Positions 1-11,800 of a DNA stretch of 64,000 bases are shown here, piece after piece (position 1 is the stretch's first letter; every line of letters begins with the position of its first letter). Where the stretch lies: positions 7,843,454 to 7,907,453 of the forward strand of contig OZ025218.1 in NCBI GenBank assembly GCA_964019055.1, written 5' to 3'. The translations under genes and the position numbers were made by a program. This stretch comes from Anthopleura xanthogrammica. Taxonomy: Eukaryota > Cnidaria > Anthozoa > Actiniaria > Actiniidae. Under the pieces are notes generated by a model. The model searched no databases and was not told the DNA's origin. It was given only the letters and a program-made list of their open reading frames with translations.

Positions 1-110
1 CATCCATCCCTCCCTCCCTCCCTCCCTCCCTCCCTCCCTCCCTCCCTCCCTCCCTCCCTCCCTCCATCCATCCATCCATCCATCCATCCATCCATCCATC
101 CATCTGTCCA
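1..110. repeat. (CCCT)n and (CCAT)n microsatellites
   Basis: A CCCT tract followed by a CCAT tract runs to within about 10 bp of the donor of the EGF exon at 122-229, on its intron side. Confidence 0.97.
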
Positions 111-121
111 TCCCTACTTAC

Positions 122-3100
122 TCTGTTCACAGTTTTTCCCAGTAAAACCTGGACGACATAGGCACCGGAACCCATCAACAGTATCAGTACATGTTGCACC
201 ATTCATACACGTACAAAATGAACTAATGTCTAGGAAGAAAGAGAGACTGTCAGAAAGAAAGGAAGCAACGCGGGAAGCAACACGGGAAGCAAGGAAGCAA
301 GGAAGCAAGGAAGCAAGGAAGCAAGGAAGCAAGGAAGCAAGGAAGCAAGGAAGCAAGGAAGCAAGGAAGGGACGAAGAGATAGGAAGAAAAGAAGGAAGA
401 CGCAATACTCAAGTGAAGGAAGCAAGGAAGCAAGGAAGCAAGGAAGCAAGGAAGCAAGGAAGCAAGGAAGCAAGAAAAGAAGAAAGGAAGGACAGAAGAT
501 CGAAAAGGAAGAAGAATGCTTACTTATCTCGCAATTTTTTCCCGTGTATCCAGGTCTGCACGCACAACTATAACTATTCACCAGATCAGAACATGTTGCT
601 CCATTTCTACAGGGCATCGGTATACATTCATCTATATCTGCATGGTAAGATAAATACTAATGAATTGTAACACTATGCAAATATAACCAAATATCCAAAT
701 GGTCTTTCTTTATACTTTCAATATGTTAAAGACTGACGTCATACTAGTCTTTAACACATGACGTCCAGTCATTAACAAATATAAACCTACATAAATTAAA
801 GAAGCAACACTTAAATCAAGAAAGATCTCACCATTCAATAATATACTTTAGGTAGATTCAATGCTTAATTTATTATTTGATAGCCTAATAATTATATGCT
901 GAAACATTCATTTGAAGCTTGGTTCGCATCAAGTTCCAACTACGCAAATAGGAAAAGTTCTCAGTTCCGTGAAAACTTAATTCTCGACATGAATCGATAC
1001 ATAGTTAATGGTGCACTCCATTAACTATGATCAATACGCCTCTTTTCCCTCGTATGCAAATTGCCTATTTCAGACCACATGACATTCCTTTGAGAAATCT
1101 TCTTTTATTTGAATATTTACACATGAAAGAATCAACTTCCAAGTTTGGCATCATTTGGTCTGAAATGCGCACAACAAACAACGAAGGTCATGAGGTATAT
1201 TTCGTGCGTCTGTGGTACGTACATCTTTGTTGGTGCGTCCGTGTAAATGTTCATTTATAGTTTGTTCGGTGTTCTTAAAAAAATTTTAATTACTTACTTT
1301 TTTCACAGTGTTTTCCAATAAATCCAGGTAGACATGTACAGGAATAGCCGTTAATTGTATCAACACAAACACCACCATGTAAACACGGGCTCTTACCCAG
1401 TGATTCACAAATACCAAAACCTATATGAAAGGATTTTTAATATTCAATAACGTTTGATAACCCAAATAATAAGGAACAAATGAGACAAAAGCCATCTTGC
1501 ACGTGACATCAAAGCTCTTCAATTTCGAGGAAAAAACAAAAGAATTTCAATCTCCTGAGAATTGAAACTATTGTCTTGTCCTCCAAATTGAGCTGCATTT
1601 CTATAGACCAAGCTAAATAGTTCTTTTAAGAATATTTCAGGTTAACTGATCCTTGGTCTTACTGTGTTCACAGGTTTTTCCAACAAATCCAGCTTTACAG
1701 GTGCATGTGTAGCCTTGAACACGATCTTTGCAGGTACCACCATTTTTACAGGGATTGGATTGACACTCGTCTACATCTGGTAAGATATGTTTAATCATAT
1801 TAAATGGGCTCTAGGGAATTACATTGTGTGGTGTTGGTGAAAGAGGAGTGGGAATGATGGTGGAAATATCGTAGGTAAATTTCACTTGCGTTCAATAGAC
1901 CTATTTTAATAGCTTGACAGCTTGACCACGTGTCATTTTCTTGAAAATAAAAACCGTTAAAAATAGAAATGATACTCAAGGGAATGCTGAAATGGACGGA
2001 AAGATTACGCCCTAGGTAAAGAGTTCTGTTCAAGCCTTACTGTCTACCAGCGAAATAATGCTCAAGCTAATGTCACAGTGATTTACACTCAAGGATGAAT
2101 GAGTGCCTCGTTAGCGCAGTAGGCAGCGCGTCAGTCTCATAGTCTGAAGGTCGTGAGTTCGATCCTCACACGGGGCAAGTATTTTTTTAAATTTTAATTC
2201 GTTAAAATTCATATTTCTAGTCTTATTTCTAAATGCAATCAAAGAGAATAGACAAACGACCAATCAAGTCTCTGTTAGTTCACCATATACCCTGCCCTGA
2301 CTTATTAGATCAGCCCATAGGTTGTTTCAGGGTTAATATCATTCTGATTGGCCTGGTCTTATTTCTTATTATTTTCATCGATGATCAAGTCAAACTTCAT
2401 CGTTTCTTACCCCGACATCCATAAAGCTCAACGCGTAGAGAAGGAACACCAGTCCACGTGACGGGATGAATTCTGACATAGATTGCTGCTAGAGCTGGCT
2501 TTATATCGTTCGTTACAATCTTGCTCGAGTTTGTGTTACCAGAAAAAATCTAAGAGGAAACATAGTGAGAGAAAATGAAGGAATCTTTTATTTCAGAAAA
2601 TATTAAGATATCATTAATTTATCATCTGTACGTACACAAATAACTGAAAAACTGTACTTAATATATCACAAAACATTGCATACCCGAGCATGGGTTCTCA
2701 AATTGAACGAAATACAACACATTTAACAAATTTTGCGCCAATCTAAGCAAAGGGACGACTAAACCAAAGATGCATAGAATAACAATTCAGCTTTTTATGT
2801 TTTGCGGAGGGAGGAAAACGGGAGAACCTGCCGGAGAAAAAGAAAACCTCTCGAGTCAAGGGAGAGTCCCAAGAAACTCCACTAACATATGATAGGGAGT
2901 CCAAAAATCACACCTAGAAATCCCAAAGTTGAGAGGTTTTTAACTAATAAATAAAGGGTAATATTCTGTGATGAAATATAATAGCGTTTTAAACTGGAAG
3001 CCTACCTTGGTAGCTCCAGTAGGTGTTTTGTAAAATCTCCATGTTTTACCGTCCATACTGTACGATATTTTATAACCAGTGACCCAGTTCCAGGCCCTTC

Positions 3101-4180
3101 TAGCGCGTCCACCTTGGGTAGCTACCCTAGTAATCACGTTTGGGTACCCCAGGTAAATCTGTAACCATGGCTTGACGTCATATGCAGATGGGGACCAACC
3201 AGGACTCACCCAGGTGGGTTTGTAGAATGGCCTTGAGGAAAGTCGTGCCTTTGATGCTCTGTGCCAGAAGTTTCTTTCAGACGACGCAGTTATTGCCCTG
3301 CATGGTATTTTATGGCTTTCCATTCCTAGTGGACTGGAACACTCTAGAAAAAAATTCATAGAATGAATTTCAGTAATATCCTATGCTGCATATGTGTGCC
3401 TAGTTTCTCTCCTGTAGGAATCTATAGGGTTTTTCTGACCAACCAACCAGCCAACCAACCAACCAGCCAACCAACCAACCAACCAACCAACCAACCAACC
3501 AACCAACCAACCAACCAACCAACCAACCAACCAACCAACCAACCAACCCAGACCAACCAACCAACCAACCAACCAACCAAACAACCAACCAACCAACCAA
3601 CCAACCAACCAACCAACCAACCAACCAACCAACCAACCAACCAACCAGCCAACCAACCAACCAACCAACCAACCAGCCAACCAACCAACCAGCCAACCAA
3701 CCAGCCAACCAGCCAACCAGCCAACCAACCAACCAACCAGCCAACCAGCCAACCAACCAACCAGCCAACCAGCCAACCAGCAAACCAACCAGCCAGCCAA
3801 CCAACCAACCAACCAACCAACCAACCAACCAACAAACCAGCCAACCAACCAACCAACCAACCAACCAACCAATCAACCAACCAACCAACCAACCAACCAA
3901 CTAACTAACTAACTAACCAACCAACCGACCAACTAACTAACTAACCAACCGACCAACCGACCATCCAACGAATCAACCGACCAAACAACAAAACAAACAA
4001 CATACAAACCAACAATTTCCCAAGATCGTTGACGACACTAATCTTTAAAACTACGTTTTTCAAAAAAAAAAAAAAAAAAAAAAAAAGCCACCAAGAGTAA
4101 GAAAGTTTACCTGATGAATACGCCGAATAAAACCATCCAGCAAGACACAACAGACCAAGACTACAACAATACCAGGCCAT
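122..4180 (-). CDS. Secreted F5/8 type C (discoidin) plus EGF-repeat protein, 3' part missing
   Basis: Seven exons read on the minus strand, all with GT-AG sites and matching phases: 4111-4180 (ATG at 4180, signal peptide of about 23 aa), 3006-3343 and 2411-2549 (one F5/8C domain, residues about 24-182, ending in the typical RVELYGC), then EGF exons 1663-1776, 1298-1420, 524-637 and 122-229. Every EGF exon is a phase 1-1 module with six cysteines; the first and third begin D-[VI]-D-E-C, the calcium-binding type. The last visible exon ends in a good donor, so more exons lie off the left edge. By family, discoidin domains bind carbohydrate or lipid and EGF repeats mediate extracellular adhesion; a secreted or pericellular matrix role is inferred. 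Introns carry microsatellites at 1-110, 280-475 and 3440-3960, a hairpin MITE at 1496-1609 and an antisense tRNA. No transmembrane segment is visible in the part present. Confidence 0.9.
280..475. repeat. (GGAAGCAA)n simple repeat, two blocks
   Basis: Two blocks of a GCAAGGAA octamer (about 286-368 and 418-472), separated by purine-rich sequence, in the intron between two EGF exons. The long open frames here on both strands come from the repeat and are not genes. Confidence 0.95.
1496..1609. mobile_element. Hairpin MITE family A, copy 1 (diverged)
   Basis: Diverged copy of a short element that folds on itself: an arm related to GCAGCTCAATTTGGAGGAC and its reverse complement near the other end, closing with CTATAGACC. 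Better copies are at 18674-18808, 19177-19315, 35126-35252 and 42396-42529. No coding capacity. Confidence 0.75.
2105..2177 (+). tRNA. tRNA-Met (CAT), elongator type
   Basis: A 73-nt cloverleaf. The acceptor stem GCCTCGT pairs with ACGGGGC (one G-T pair) and the discriminator is A. The D arm TTAGCGCAGTAGGCAGCG matches the internal A box and GAGTTCGATCC the B box. Anticodon loop CTCATAG gives CAT. The body closely resembles animal elongator tRNA-Met, and a T-run about 5 nt downstream serves as Pol III terminator. No intron. It lies inside an intron of the F5/8C-EGF gene on the opposite strand. All stems are intact, so it is probably functional. Confidence 0.95.
3440..3960. repeat. (CCAA)n microsatellite, about 0.5 kb
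   Basis: Long AACC-type tetranucleotide tract with interspersed AGCC variants, degrading to AACT and GACC units at the right end. It occupies the first intron of the F5/8C-EGF gene. The tract reads open in several frames because a 4-bp repeat cycles all frames; none is a gene. Confidence 0.97.
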
Positions 4181-5069
4181 AATGATAAAAGATAATAACA
4201 AATGTGTGAGAATACTACTGAACAATCTCTCGTAGCGAGCCGGAGGCCTTCCTACCAAATGAATGTACAATTGCACTTCTATAGTTAATATATCTAGGTT
4301 TTTTTTAGCTTGTTGCTTAGCGGCCGTCATGGGATTAATGTCCATCAATGGCTGTCCATAATCGACCTTGGGTTATTGAGTGGCCACAGAAACACTTTTG
4401 CTCTCAGGGACGATGAAACGACGTGCTCAATGTCATAGCGGTTGACTTTCTTATGAAACTCTTTTTACCTTTCTTTGTATCCTTCGGCATTAAGTTTTTT
4501 TTCTAATAGAATAATAGATTTTCAACACTTCTGACTCATGTTTATTAGGTATCATGTTTATATTTGAGGAGTTTTCTTCGGGTTCTCTTGTCTTCCTAAC
4601 TCCCTCCGCAAACCTAACACGCTCAATTCCAATTCAATCCTAGCTTCTGACATTGATCAGCCAAGCAGTAAGTTGTTCCAGGTTCGATAAAATTTGAAGA
4701 TTTTTGAAAATTTTTTCAAACAAGCTTTAAGACCTTAAGGGTGCAGTAGTCAAGTGCGTTGAGACATAAGAAGACTAATAGGAAAATAAAAATAAGCGGG
4801 GGATTCTGTATTTTCTGGCAAACTTATTTATAGCATGCTATTATTGGCATATTTATTTTTGTGTTTGTTGTTCAGTTACTTTGTTTCCATGGTAACTGGT
4901 TATGGTTCATGTGCAAAGTTGCACATAGTTGATATTAATGAGTATTAATGAATTGAATGGATGGATGTGTGTAGAACTGATCTTTTGGTCCTATCTTATT
5001 TGGTGGAAGATTTAGAATTATTCTAGGAGATAGGCGAAACAATAACCCACTTCAAAGTTTAAGAATCGT

Positions 5070-5190
5070 TTTCAGTGCGCGTGCGATTTTATCCCGAATT
5101 TCTCACCTTCTTTTGTTTAAACCTTCTTTTGTTTTTAATTACACAAAAGAAGGTGAGAACTTCGGGATAAAATCGCATGCGCACTGAAAA
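5070..5190. mobile_element. Short foldback element (MITE-like)
   Basis: Left arm TTTTCAGTGCGCGTGCGATT continuing through ATCCCGAA and CACCTTCTTTTGT; the right arm is its reverse complement with a few mismatches, around a spacer of about 25 bp. No ORF. Confidence 0.85.
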
Positions 5191-5228
5191 TGAGTCTTTT
5201 AAAAATGGTGAACTGGCTTATTAAGTAT

Positions 5229-5395
5229 AGGGGCTTTGCACTATCACACTTGATGGCAGCCATGACAGGAGGCAGGAACAATTGAATTTGGTCTAATCCC
5301 CACCTGAGGAAGTATTGAGTTTTCCAATAACACTCTAATTGTTGTGCCGGCCGCCTCCTTTCATGGCTGCCATCACGTGATGGTGCAAAGCCTCT
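5229..5395. mobile_element. Short foldback element (MITE-like)
   Basis: Left end AGGGGCTTTGCACTATCAC with TGATGGCAGCCATGACAGGA; right end TCATGGCTGCCATCACGTGA with TGCAAAGCCTCT. The arms are imperfect reverse complements of about 60 bp around an AT-rich middle. It lies about 40 bp from the preceding foldback. Confidence 0.8.
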
Positions 5396-6332
5396 ATTTG
5401 ATTTTTCAGATGACAAGGAGAGGGACGCAATAACTAAATTGATGGATGAAGGGGAAAGAAAGCTAAGAAAAAGAAAGGAAGGAATAGAAAGTACAATTGA
5501 ATGGAAAGAAAAAAAGAAAAAAAGAAAAAAAGAAAAAAAGAAAAAAAGAAAAAAAGAAAAAAAGAAAAAAAGAAAAAAAGAAAAAGAAAAAAACTACCTG
5601 CTAATTTTTTATTTAAAGCAAAGTGGCTGCCCAGTTGCCTAATCCTATGAATCGTAGCTCCAAAATACCCAAACGCGGTGAAGTATAAAGGTTTAATTTA
5701 AAAATTAAAATTATTTTAAAGTAGACCAAAGAAAACATCAATTTTATCTTGAAAGATAGAGATTCTTGAAAGACTTAATTAATCCTGAAACAGCCTCTTG
5801 GCTGATTAAAGTCAGGGCACGTCTAATTCACATATCGAACCCTGAAACAACCTCTGATCTGATCTAAGTCAGGGCATGGCTAACTCACAGATCATTGATA
5901 AAAGTCATGGCATGGTTAACTCATAGATCAAATTGAAGTTTAGCATAGAGTTACCATGATATACATTACTTTGAAAAGCAAGACAGAATGCTATCAGATC
6001 TAGCCATCAGAAACTTATCTACCAATCTATCATTTCAATTTCCTCATAATCTATGTTGCTTGAACTGTAATTACCTTCATTCAGTTTACATAAGGTTGGC
6101 AAGTCTCTAGAAATCCTTCTGTTTCAGCTGTACATAGTAAATAGATTGTCGTATTTCCTGTCTAGATCTGGTTAATTTGAACAAACTACATACCATTTAC
6201 GGCTCATGTGATTTCGATAGAACTAGTCAGACTTATATAAAGCAGCAGGCACCACAAATGATTGATAAACAGAGGTTGTCACATGTACACCTCATGGAAG
6301 CATTATAAATTAGTACAAAAAATGTTTTTCTT

Positions 6333-6825
6333 AGAGTGGTTTTCATTAACCCGTGAAACACACTTTAGCGTAATACGCTTTATTACACTTTATATTTTGT
6401 GAAAAGTCCATACCAGAAGTACAACTAATTCACTGAAATGTTTGCATTTAAATGTCTTTTTATTAACGTAAGTATGCACTGTTTTTATTTCATCAATACA
6501 AAATTCAGCTGTGACTTTTTACATGTAATTTTTACCGGAAAACTCAAAACAAACTGAATAAACTGAATACCTGTGAAAAATAAGATGATAATAATTAATG
6601 ACCGAAAGATTCTATGAAATGTAGTTTCTGAGCGATAGTTGATAACATTTATATAATTCTACATGCTTTCAATTCTATTTGTACCCAGTTGAAATGCATA
6701 TGTACTTTAATAATAAATTTGAATTTGTAACTTTGTGTTTTATAATTATTTGTTCAATAGCACTATTACACTTTATTACTCTTTACCTATTATACTTTGT
6801 TTCACGGGTTAATGAAAACCACTCT
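6333..6825. mobile_element. TIR element with AGAGTGGTTTTCATTAACCC ends, 493 bp
   Basis: Terminal inverted repeats of about 33 bp: AGAGTGGTTTTCATTAACCC then GTGAAACACACTTT, matched at the right by AAAGT..TTTCACGGGTTAATGAAAACCACTCT. No transposase. Sequence at its left (about 6303-6332) resembles the tail of the tandem unit that starts on its right, so it seems to have landed in that array. Shorter relatives lie at 44922-45122 and 48006-48075. Confidence 0.85.
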
Positions 6826-6831
6826 TTGAGC

Positions 6832-7165
6832 TTTGACAACTGGTCGCTAAATAGAGGTTGGTCGCTTAATAGAGGTATAAATTAGTGCAAAAAATCTTCG
6901 TTTGATGTTTGACAACTGGTCGCTAAATAGAGGTTGGTCGCTTATTAGAGGTATAAATTAGTGCAAAAAAATCTTCGTTTGAACTTTGACAACTGGTCGC
7001 TAAATAGAGGTTGGTCGCTTAATAGAGGTATAAATTAGTGCAAAAAATCTTCGTTTGATGTTTGACAACTGGTCGCTAAATAGAGGTTGGTCGCTTATTA
7101 GAGGTATAAATTAGTGCAAAAAAATCTTCGTTTGAACTTTGACAACTGGTTGCTAATATAAATAG
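6832..7165. repeat. 76-77 bp tandem array in an alternating A-B-A-B pattern
   Basis: Units start TTTGACAACTGGTCGCTAAA and contain GGTTGGTCGCTTA. Starts at about 6832, 6908, 6985, 7061 and 7138 give spacings of 76, 77, 76 and 77. Odd units carry CTTAATAGAGG, even ones CTTATTAGAGG, so the effective period is a dimer of 153 bp. The fifth unit is degenerate. Confidence 0.9.
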
Positions 7166-7889
7166 AGGTTGCCAACATCATAGGTCTGCTGGTTGCTTAA
7201 GTAAACGTTTCATTGAGTTAGATTTTTTGCTATTTGGATAGCATCAATTCGAATAGAATTTGTGACAAGTTGAAATTTAGATTATTTTTAAGAACAGTTT
7301 TGCTTCCAAACATTGACTGAGTTGTCGTTTAGGTAGACCATATCTTTGACACCAATTTTGATAATCTACGCTTTTAAATACACAAAATAATCTAGTTATA
7401 TGTGGCATTTCATAACAAGAACGCTTCCACGTCGTTATTTCAATGTATATTCAGTAATTTTATGTTTTCATTAATGTAAGACATTGTCATTTTAATGTAA
7501 ATTTTCAACAAAAAAATTGCATTTTTGCCTTTCGTACAATACTGATGAAATACAATTATCAAGCGTATTGCACGAAAATAAAGAGTTTTGAAAAGCTCAA
7601 TTGCAAATTAAATATATTTTTAATAAAAATTCTGGTGAAGGGCTTGCAAAGATGTATTTTTTCAATCAATAATGTGAGTAGAGTTGCTTGTTGGTTCTCT
7701 TCTGCATGTGTTTCGAGGGTTTTTCTCTGGCAGTTCTCCTGTTTCCTCCCTACGGAAAAAACGCAACTTTTTAATTCCTGAGTCACAGCCAAAACGAGTT
7801 TTTTAAGGCTCTATTTTTAAATAATATATTTTCTCTTTTCTTAAAAGCATATATTTTATCAATAGAGTATTCTATCTTATCTTATTTTA

Positions 7890-8828
7890 TCATCTCCTGC
7901 ATATTTTAGCTGCTGTTTTACGAAGAACATAGGACACTGCATTTCTATATTCGCTTATTTTGTAAGTAAAAGCAATGGGAGTAAATGCAGTATGGATGAA
8001 AAGAGAAGATAGCATCATCCTCTTGTGTACGACACACCATCTGTTGTTTTCACAAGTATTATCACTCATGCTAAATGCGATCATCATTATGAAAATGTAA
8101 TATGACAGAGATGAAATCAGAAACGGTGTAAAGAAAACTGCGATAGTTTTGATGAAGTTTTTGGAGATTTTTTCGTTTCGTAGCCTGTTCATTTTGAGTT
8201 TTTCTTTGTGGTAGGCACTCGGGTTTGTTGTGGGAACAACTTTTCTTGGGTTTCGGATCCTCTCGTAGGTCTTTATAAACATCGCAGTTGTTATCAAAAC
8301 GGGCAATAAAATAAAAATATGAATATAGATAGTTGAATGGACTTTCTCGGGGACTCCAACGACGAGGAGAAGAGAGTAAATAAAAGTGACTCCAAGAGTG
8401 ATCAGAACTGCTGTTATGACATTTCGTTTTGTCGTAACACGTCGCACAAAGTGTGGGCTTAGTATTCCTCCAGTTCCTTCGAGGATAGACAGCATCACAA
8501 ACCCGTTCCCAGCACCAAATAGAAACCTAGTTATCACCACCACAGCAGTCGAGAGCTCACTGTATCCCTTACCATAAACACCATTAAGAATTTCATCTGT
8601 AACAATCAAAGGTACAAGAATAGTTCCCAATAAAAATTCACTCCAACCCATCCATAAGTCAATGATTATCTTCGGCTTCCTGAATGTTCTTAAAGGGTCT
8701 TTCATTACGGCCCATAGGAGAAGTCCATTGATTACAGCGGTGATGGCGCCAAGCAGTACCAGAAAAGGAATGTTCGTTAAAATCACTTGTTTCTTGAAAG
8801 ACAACAAGCTGGAGTCAGTGTGATTCAT
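7890..8828 (-). CDS. Divergent 7TM receptor (rhodopsin-like GPCR), single exon
   Basis: Uninterrupted 312-aa ORF from ATG at 8828 to TGA at 7890. Seven hydrophobic segments at about residues 18-43, 52-77, 92-118, 136-158, 166-188, 226-252 and 268-292. The N-terminus is short with an NHT glycosylation site, and the third intracellular loop (about 189-225) is rich in Lys/Arg. Layout and the intronless structure match the lineage-expanded class A-like receptors of cnidarians. Canonical signatures have drifted: the DRY position reads EGTGG after helix 3 and the NPxxY region of helix 7 reads TPIAFTY. Ligand and G-protein coupling cannot be inferred. The intact frame argues against a pseudogene. 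No neighbour suggests a pathway. Confidence 0.83.
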   Translation of the reverse strand: MNHTDSSLLSFKKQVILTNIPFLVLLGAITAVINGLLLWAVMKDPLRTFRKPKIIIDLWMGWSEFLLGTILVPLIVTDEILNGVYGKGYSELSTAVVVITRFLFGAGNGFVMLSILEGTGGILSPHFVRRVTTKRNVITAVLITLGVTFIYSLLLVVGVPEKVHSTIYIHIFILLPVLITTAMFIKTYERIRNPRKVVPTTNPSAYHKEKLKMNRLRNEKISKNFIKTIAVFFTPFLISSLSYYIFIMMIAFSMSDNTCENNRWCVVHKRMMLSSLFIHTAFTPIAFTYKISEYRNAVSYVLRKTAAKICRR

Positions 8829-11800
8829 CTTGTGCGATTTCGGCAGTCAAAACGTATTGTTTGCAAGTTTTCAAGGCCAAAGTTTTGGTCATTCGAATCC
8901 GGCTGAAGTACTGACCCCGAGAAATTCCAAAGTTCACTTGGAAACTTATTCGAAGTTTTTCGGGTTCTCCAGGTTTCTTTCCTCTGCAAAATCGAACACG
9001 CTAAGTTCCAATTCGATCTGTGAGTTTAAGTCTTCCAAGGTTAAATGTAAACACAACAAAATTGGGCGAACTGAAAATGTAAAGGGAGAAAATTAGACAT
9101 TCATTATAAGTACAGGAAACGATCTTAAGATTGAAGAACGATTGCTTTGCTAGGAATCAAGAGGCCGTGACGTATGTAGTTTACAGTATGTAGCGCCGGG
9201 TATAGTGCGTTCGCTGCTCACCTCAGGGTCTATCTCTCCCTTGATTTGAGGGGTTTTTTTCCGGGTTCTTCGGCCTGTTTTTCTTCCTCCACAAAATCAA
9301 ACCTGACACTTTTAATTCCAATTCCGAATCTGTGAGTTAGCCGTGTCCTGGCTTAGATCTGCCGTTGGAGCAGGTTCTCTTAGGGTTGGATTAAGGTTAT
9401 GTTTGATTAAGACCCAAACAGCTCAGTATAATATGTAAATAATGATCACGAAGTGCCTTACAAATATTCAAATTCTAGCTGTCCAGTACACAAAACACTT
9501 TCTTTTCAATATTGAATTTTAAAAAGCAAAAATAATGAATCCTTTATCACTTACCTTCTGCAAATTAAAACACTCCGTCCTTCCTCGCTAGTGCTCCTAC
9601 GACTGAAAACCGAGAGTACTGCTAGGCCTTTTAGAGCAGCTTCCAATGAAGTAATCATCGTATATCAAAACGCTGAGTAATAGTTCGCAAGCCACCGCGC
9701 CAGTTCTCAAAATTATAACACCTGCAGTGTCTGTTCAATCAGATGTCAAAGATTTACATTTGAGGACTATGAACTTGGTTTTAATGAAGATTAAAATATA
9801 TATGAGTTATATAACAAGGTCTTCAGATGTCTTACGTCAAATTCCCGCCTCCTGGGGACTTTAGTTCAGTGTTCAGTCATCATGAGGCTCTCTTAATACT
9901 GAAGAAAGTACCTCATTAAAACCGTGTTTGGCTTAAAAACATCCGTTCACTTTTTAGCATTTGATAATAGTGTTAAAATTAACTAGCTTGTACTAAATGT
10001 ACTACGAGTGTGATTTACGATATTTCCGGTAAATATATTATAAGATGAAGAAAACATAAATGAATGACCGGCTAGAAGACCAATATTACTGCAATACTGA
10101 ACATATTGCCACTTAAGATCTGATTACGGTTTAAAAAATAGCTGATATTAATTGATTTAAGTGTCCTAGTAATGGTTTGTCTTATCAAAATATAATCATA
10201 AACAAGAAAAAAAGAATAGATATATATATATAGAAAAAAGAAAAACTGAAAGAAAAGAAAATAGAAAAGAAAATAGAAAAGAAAATAGAAAAGAAAAAAG
10301 TGAAAATAAAGAAAGAAAAATAAAAGAATATTTCTATTATTATATTTTAAGGATATATGTAATACATGTTCGATATATTTTATAGCCTAACTAAAGTTCA
10401 CATTTTCCTTTATTTTTCGTAAATGTTTTATTCACATCAATGAACATCAATAGACTACATATTAAGAATATAGATAAATAGCAATTGGTTTTAATAAGTT
10501 ATTCCATTTATAGTTATATTCTTATATCAGGCGCCATGCAAACACGACAAATTGTTTTTTATTTGTTTATCAAACAGTCAAGATAATTTTAAAGAAAAGC
10601 ACGATTTTTTTATCAAACTTTTTCGCTTTCTCAGAAAGGCACAGTTATGACCTCCGTAATCCTGTTGTCAATCACGAGGCTGAAGGTTCTAGTTTTTAAG
10701 AGTTTCAGAACCAGCTAAATTGACCTTCAGAACGGACTCAAGGTCAATCAATCAGAATTGAGGATTCGACATTGTATTTTGATTAGCATTTCCAATGTTC
10801 CTGCTCGGAAATTGTTAACCAAAAATATTTGACCCATAATTCCTTTCGGGGAACGCGCGGAACAACTTAGCTGAAATGGAATAGCCGACTTTCGATATTC
10901 TAGTTGAGTGTTATGTTCATGCACAAAGCAATTCAAGACGAGGCAATGAAGTTATCCTTATATATTCTATTTCCCGGAGCCTCGCCTTGAACTACGGCTT
11001 TAATTATGCGTGATAACTCAACCAAAATGCCGAAAGTGGGCTTGTATTCCGCAGTTCAAACGTCGATCTTCTCGTGATCCAAACGCATTGAAAACAATGG
11101 ATAATAGATCGACGTTTGAACCGGGCCCTACAGGATGCAAATCGGTAATACGATAAAAATAATTTGTTTTACCGTCACTGGCTTCGCTTTCTGTTTAAAC
11201 AAACTCTTGACGTCAGATAGTTGTTTAGTTGAACTAAAAGTGGTTGCTTAAACGAGTCATATGATGAAGCTAGTTGCGTAGATAGCTTAACAAATGGTCG
11301 TAGAAGAAGAAAGTTACGTAAACTAACGCTATACAAAAAATGAAACGAGCTTCCTCTGAGTGAACACGAGTGACGACCATAAGCTGCTGTGGATGCTTTA
11401 TGAAGGTGACTGGTCGCTTAAAAGAGGTTGGTCAGTTAAGTAAGACGATGCAATAATCTAACCTAATTTAACGGACCTACATCACTAGACGACTATTATC
11501 TAACAACAAAAATGTCCACTTACAGGAAATTACCACTACTTCCGGGTCAATGGAGCCACAGGGAGCCCAAGCTGGTATTACGTGACGGTATTTTGACGGT
11601 AAATTCATATTTCCTTTTAAAAATAATTTCGCCTTTTAATGAATTTTTTTCTTGAATTTTTTATTTATCTTTTTAATAAGTTTTTTTCTTGAATGCTAAA
11701 TGAAGTTGTTGACCCTCCTTTCGTTTCGAAATGATTTTTTTTAACAAGCGGCCGGATATCGGTTACAGTCAAGACAAAAGATTGGTATATCTGTGGTTTT

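Larger units (their letters stand above)
4181..7889. other. Intergenic spacer with inverted repeats and a tandem array, no gene seen
   Basis: No convincing exon on either strand. It holds two back-to-back inverted-repeat elements (5070-5190, 5229-5395), an AAAAAG microsatellite (about 5505-5592), fragments of a dispersed repeat with the phrase TCTGTGAGTTAGCC / CCCTGACTT (about 4565-4680, 5780-5940, 7705-7785), a TIR element (6333-6825) and a 76-77 bp tandem array (6832-7165). The remainder is AT-rich unique sequence. Confidence 0.7.

Noticed and set aside
114..617. Single 167-aa ORF joining two EGF motifs
   Set aside because: The two EGF exons are separated by an intron of simple repeat; the continuous frame is accidental.
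3363..3908. Asn/Gln/Pro/Thr-repeat and Gly/Trp/Leu-repeat ORFs
   Set aside because: Translation of a CCAA microsatellite within an intron.
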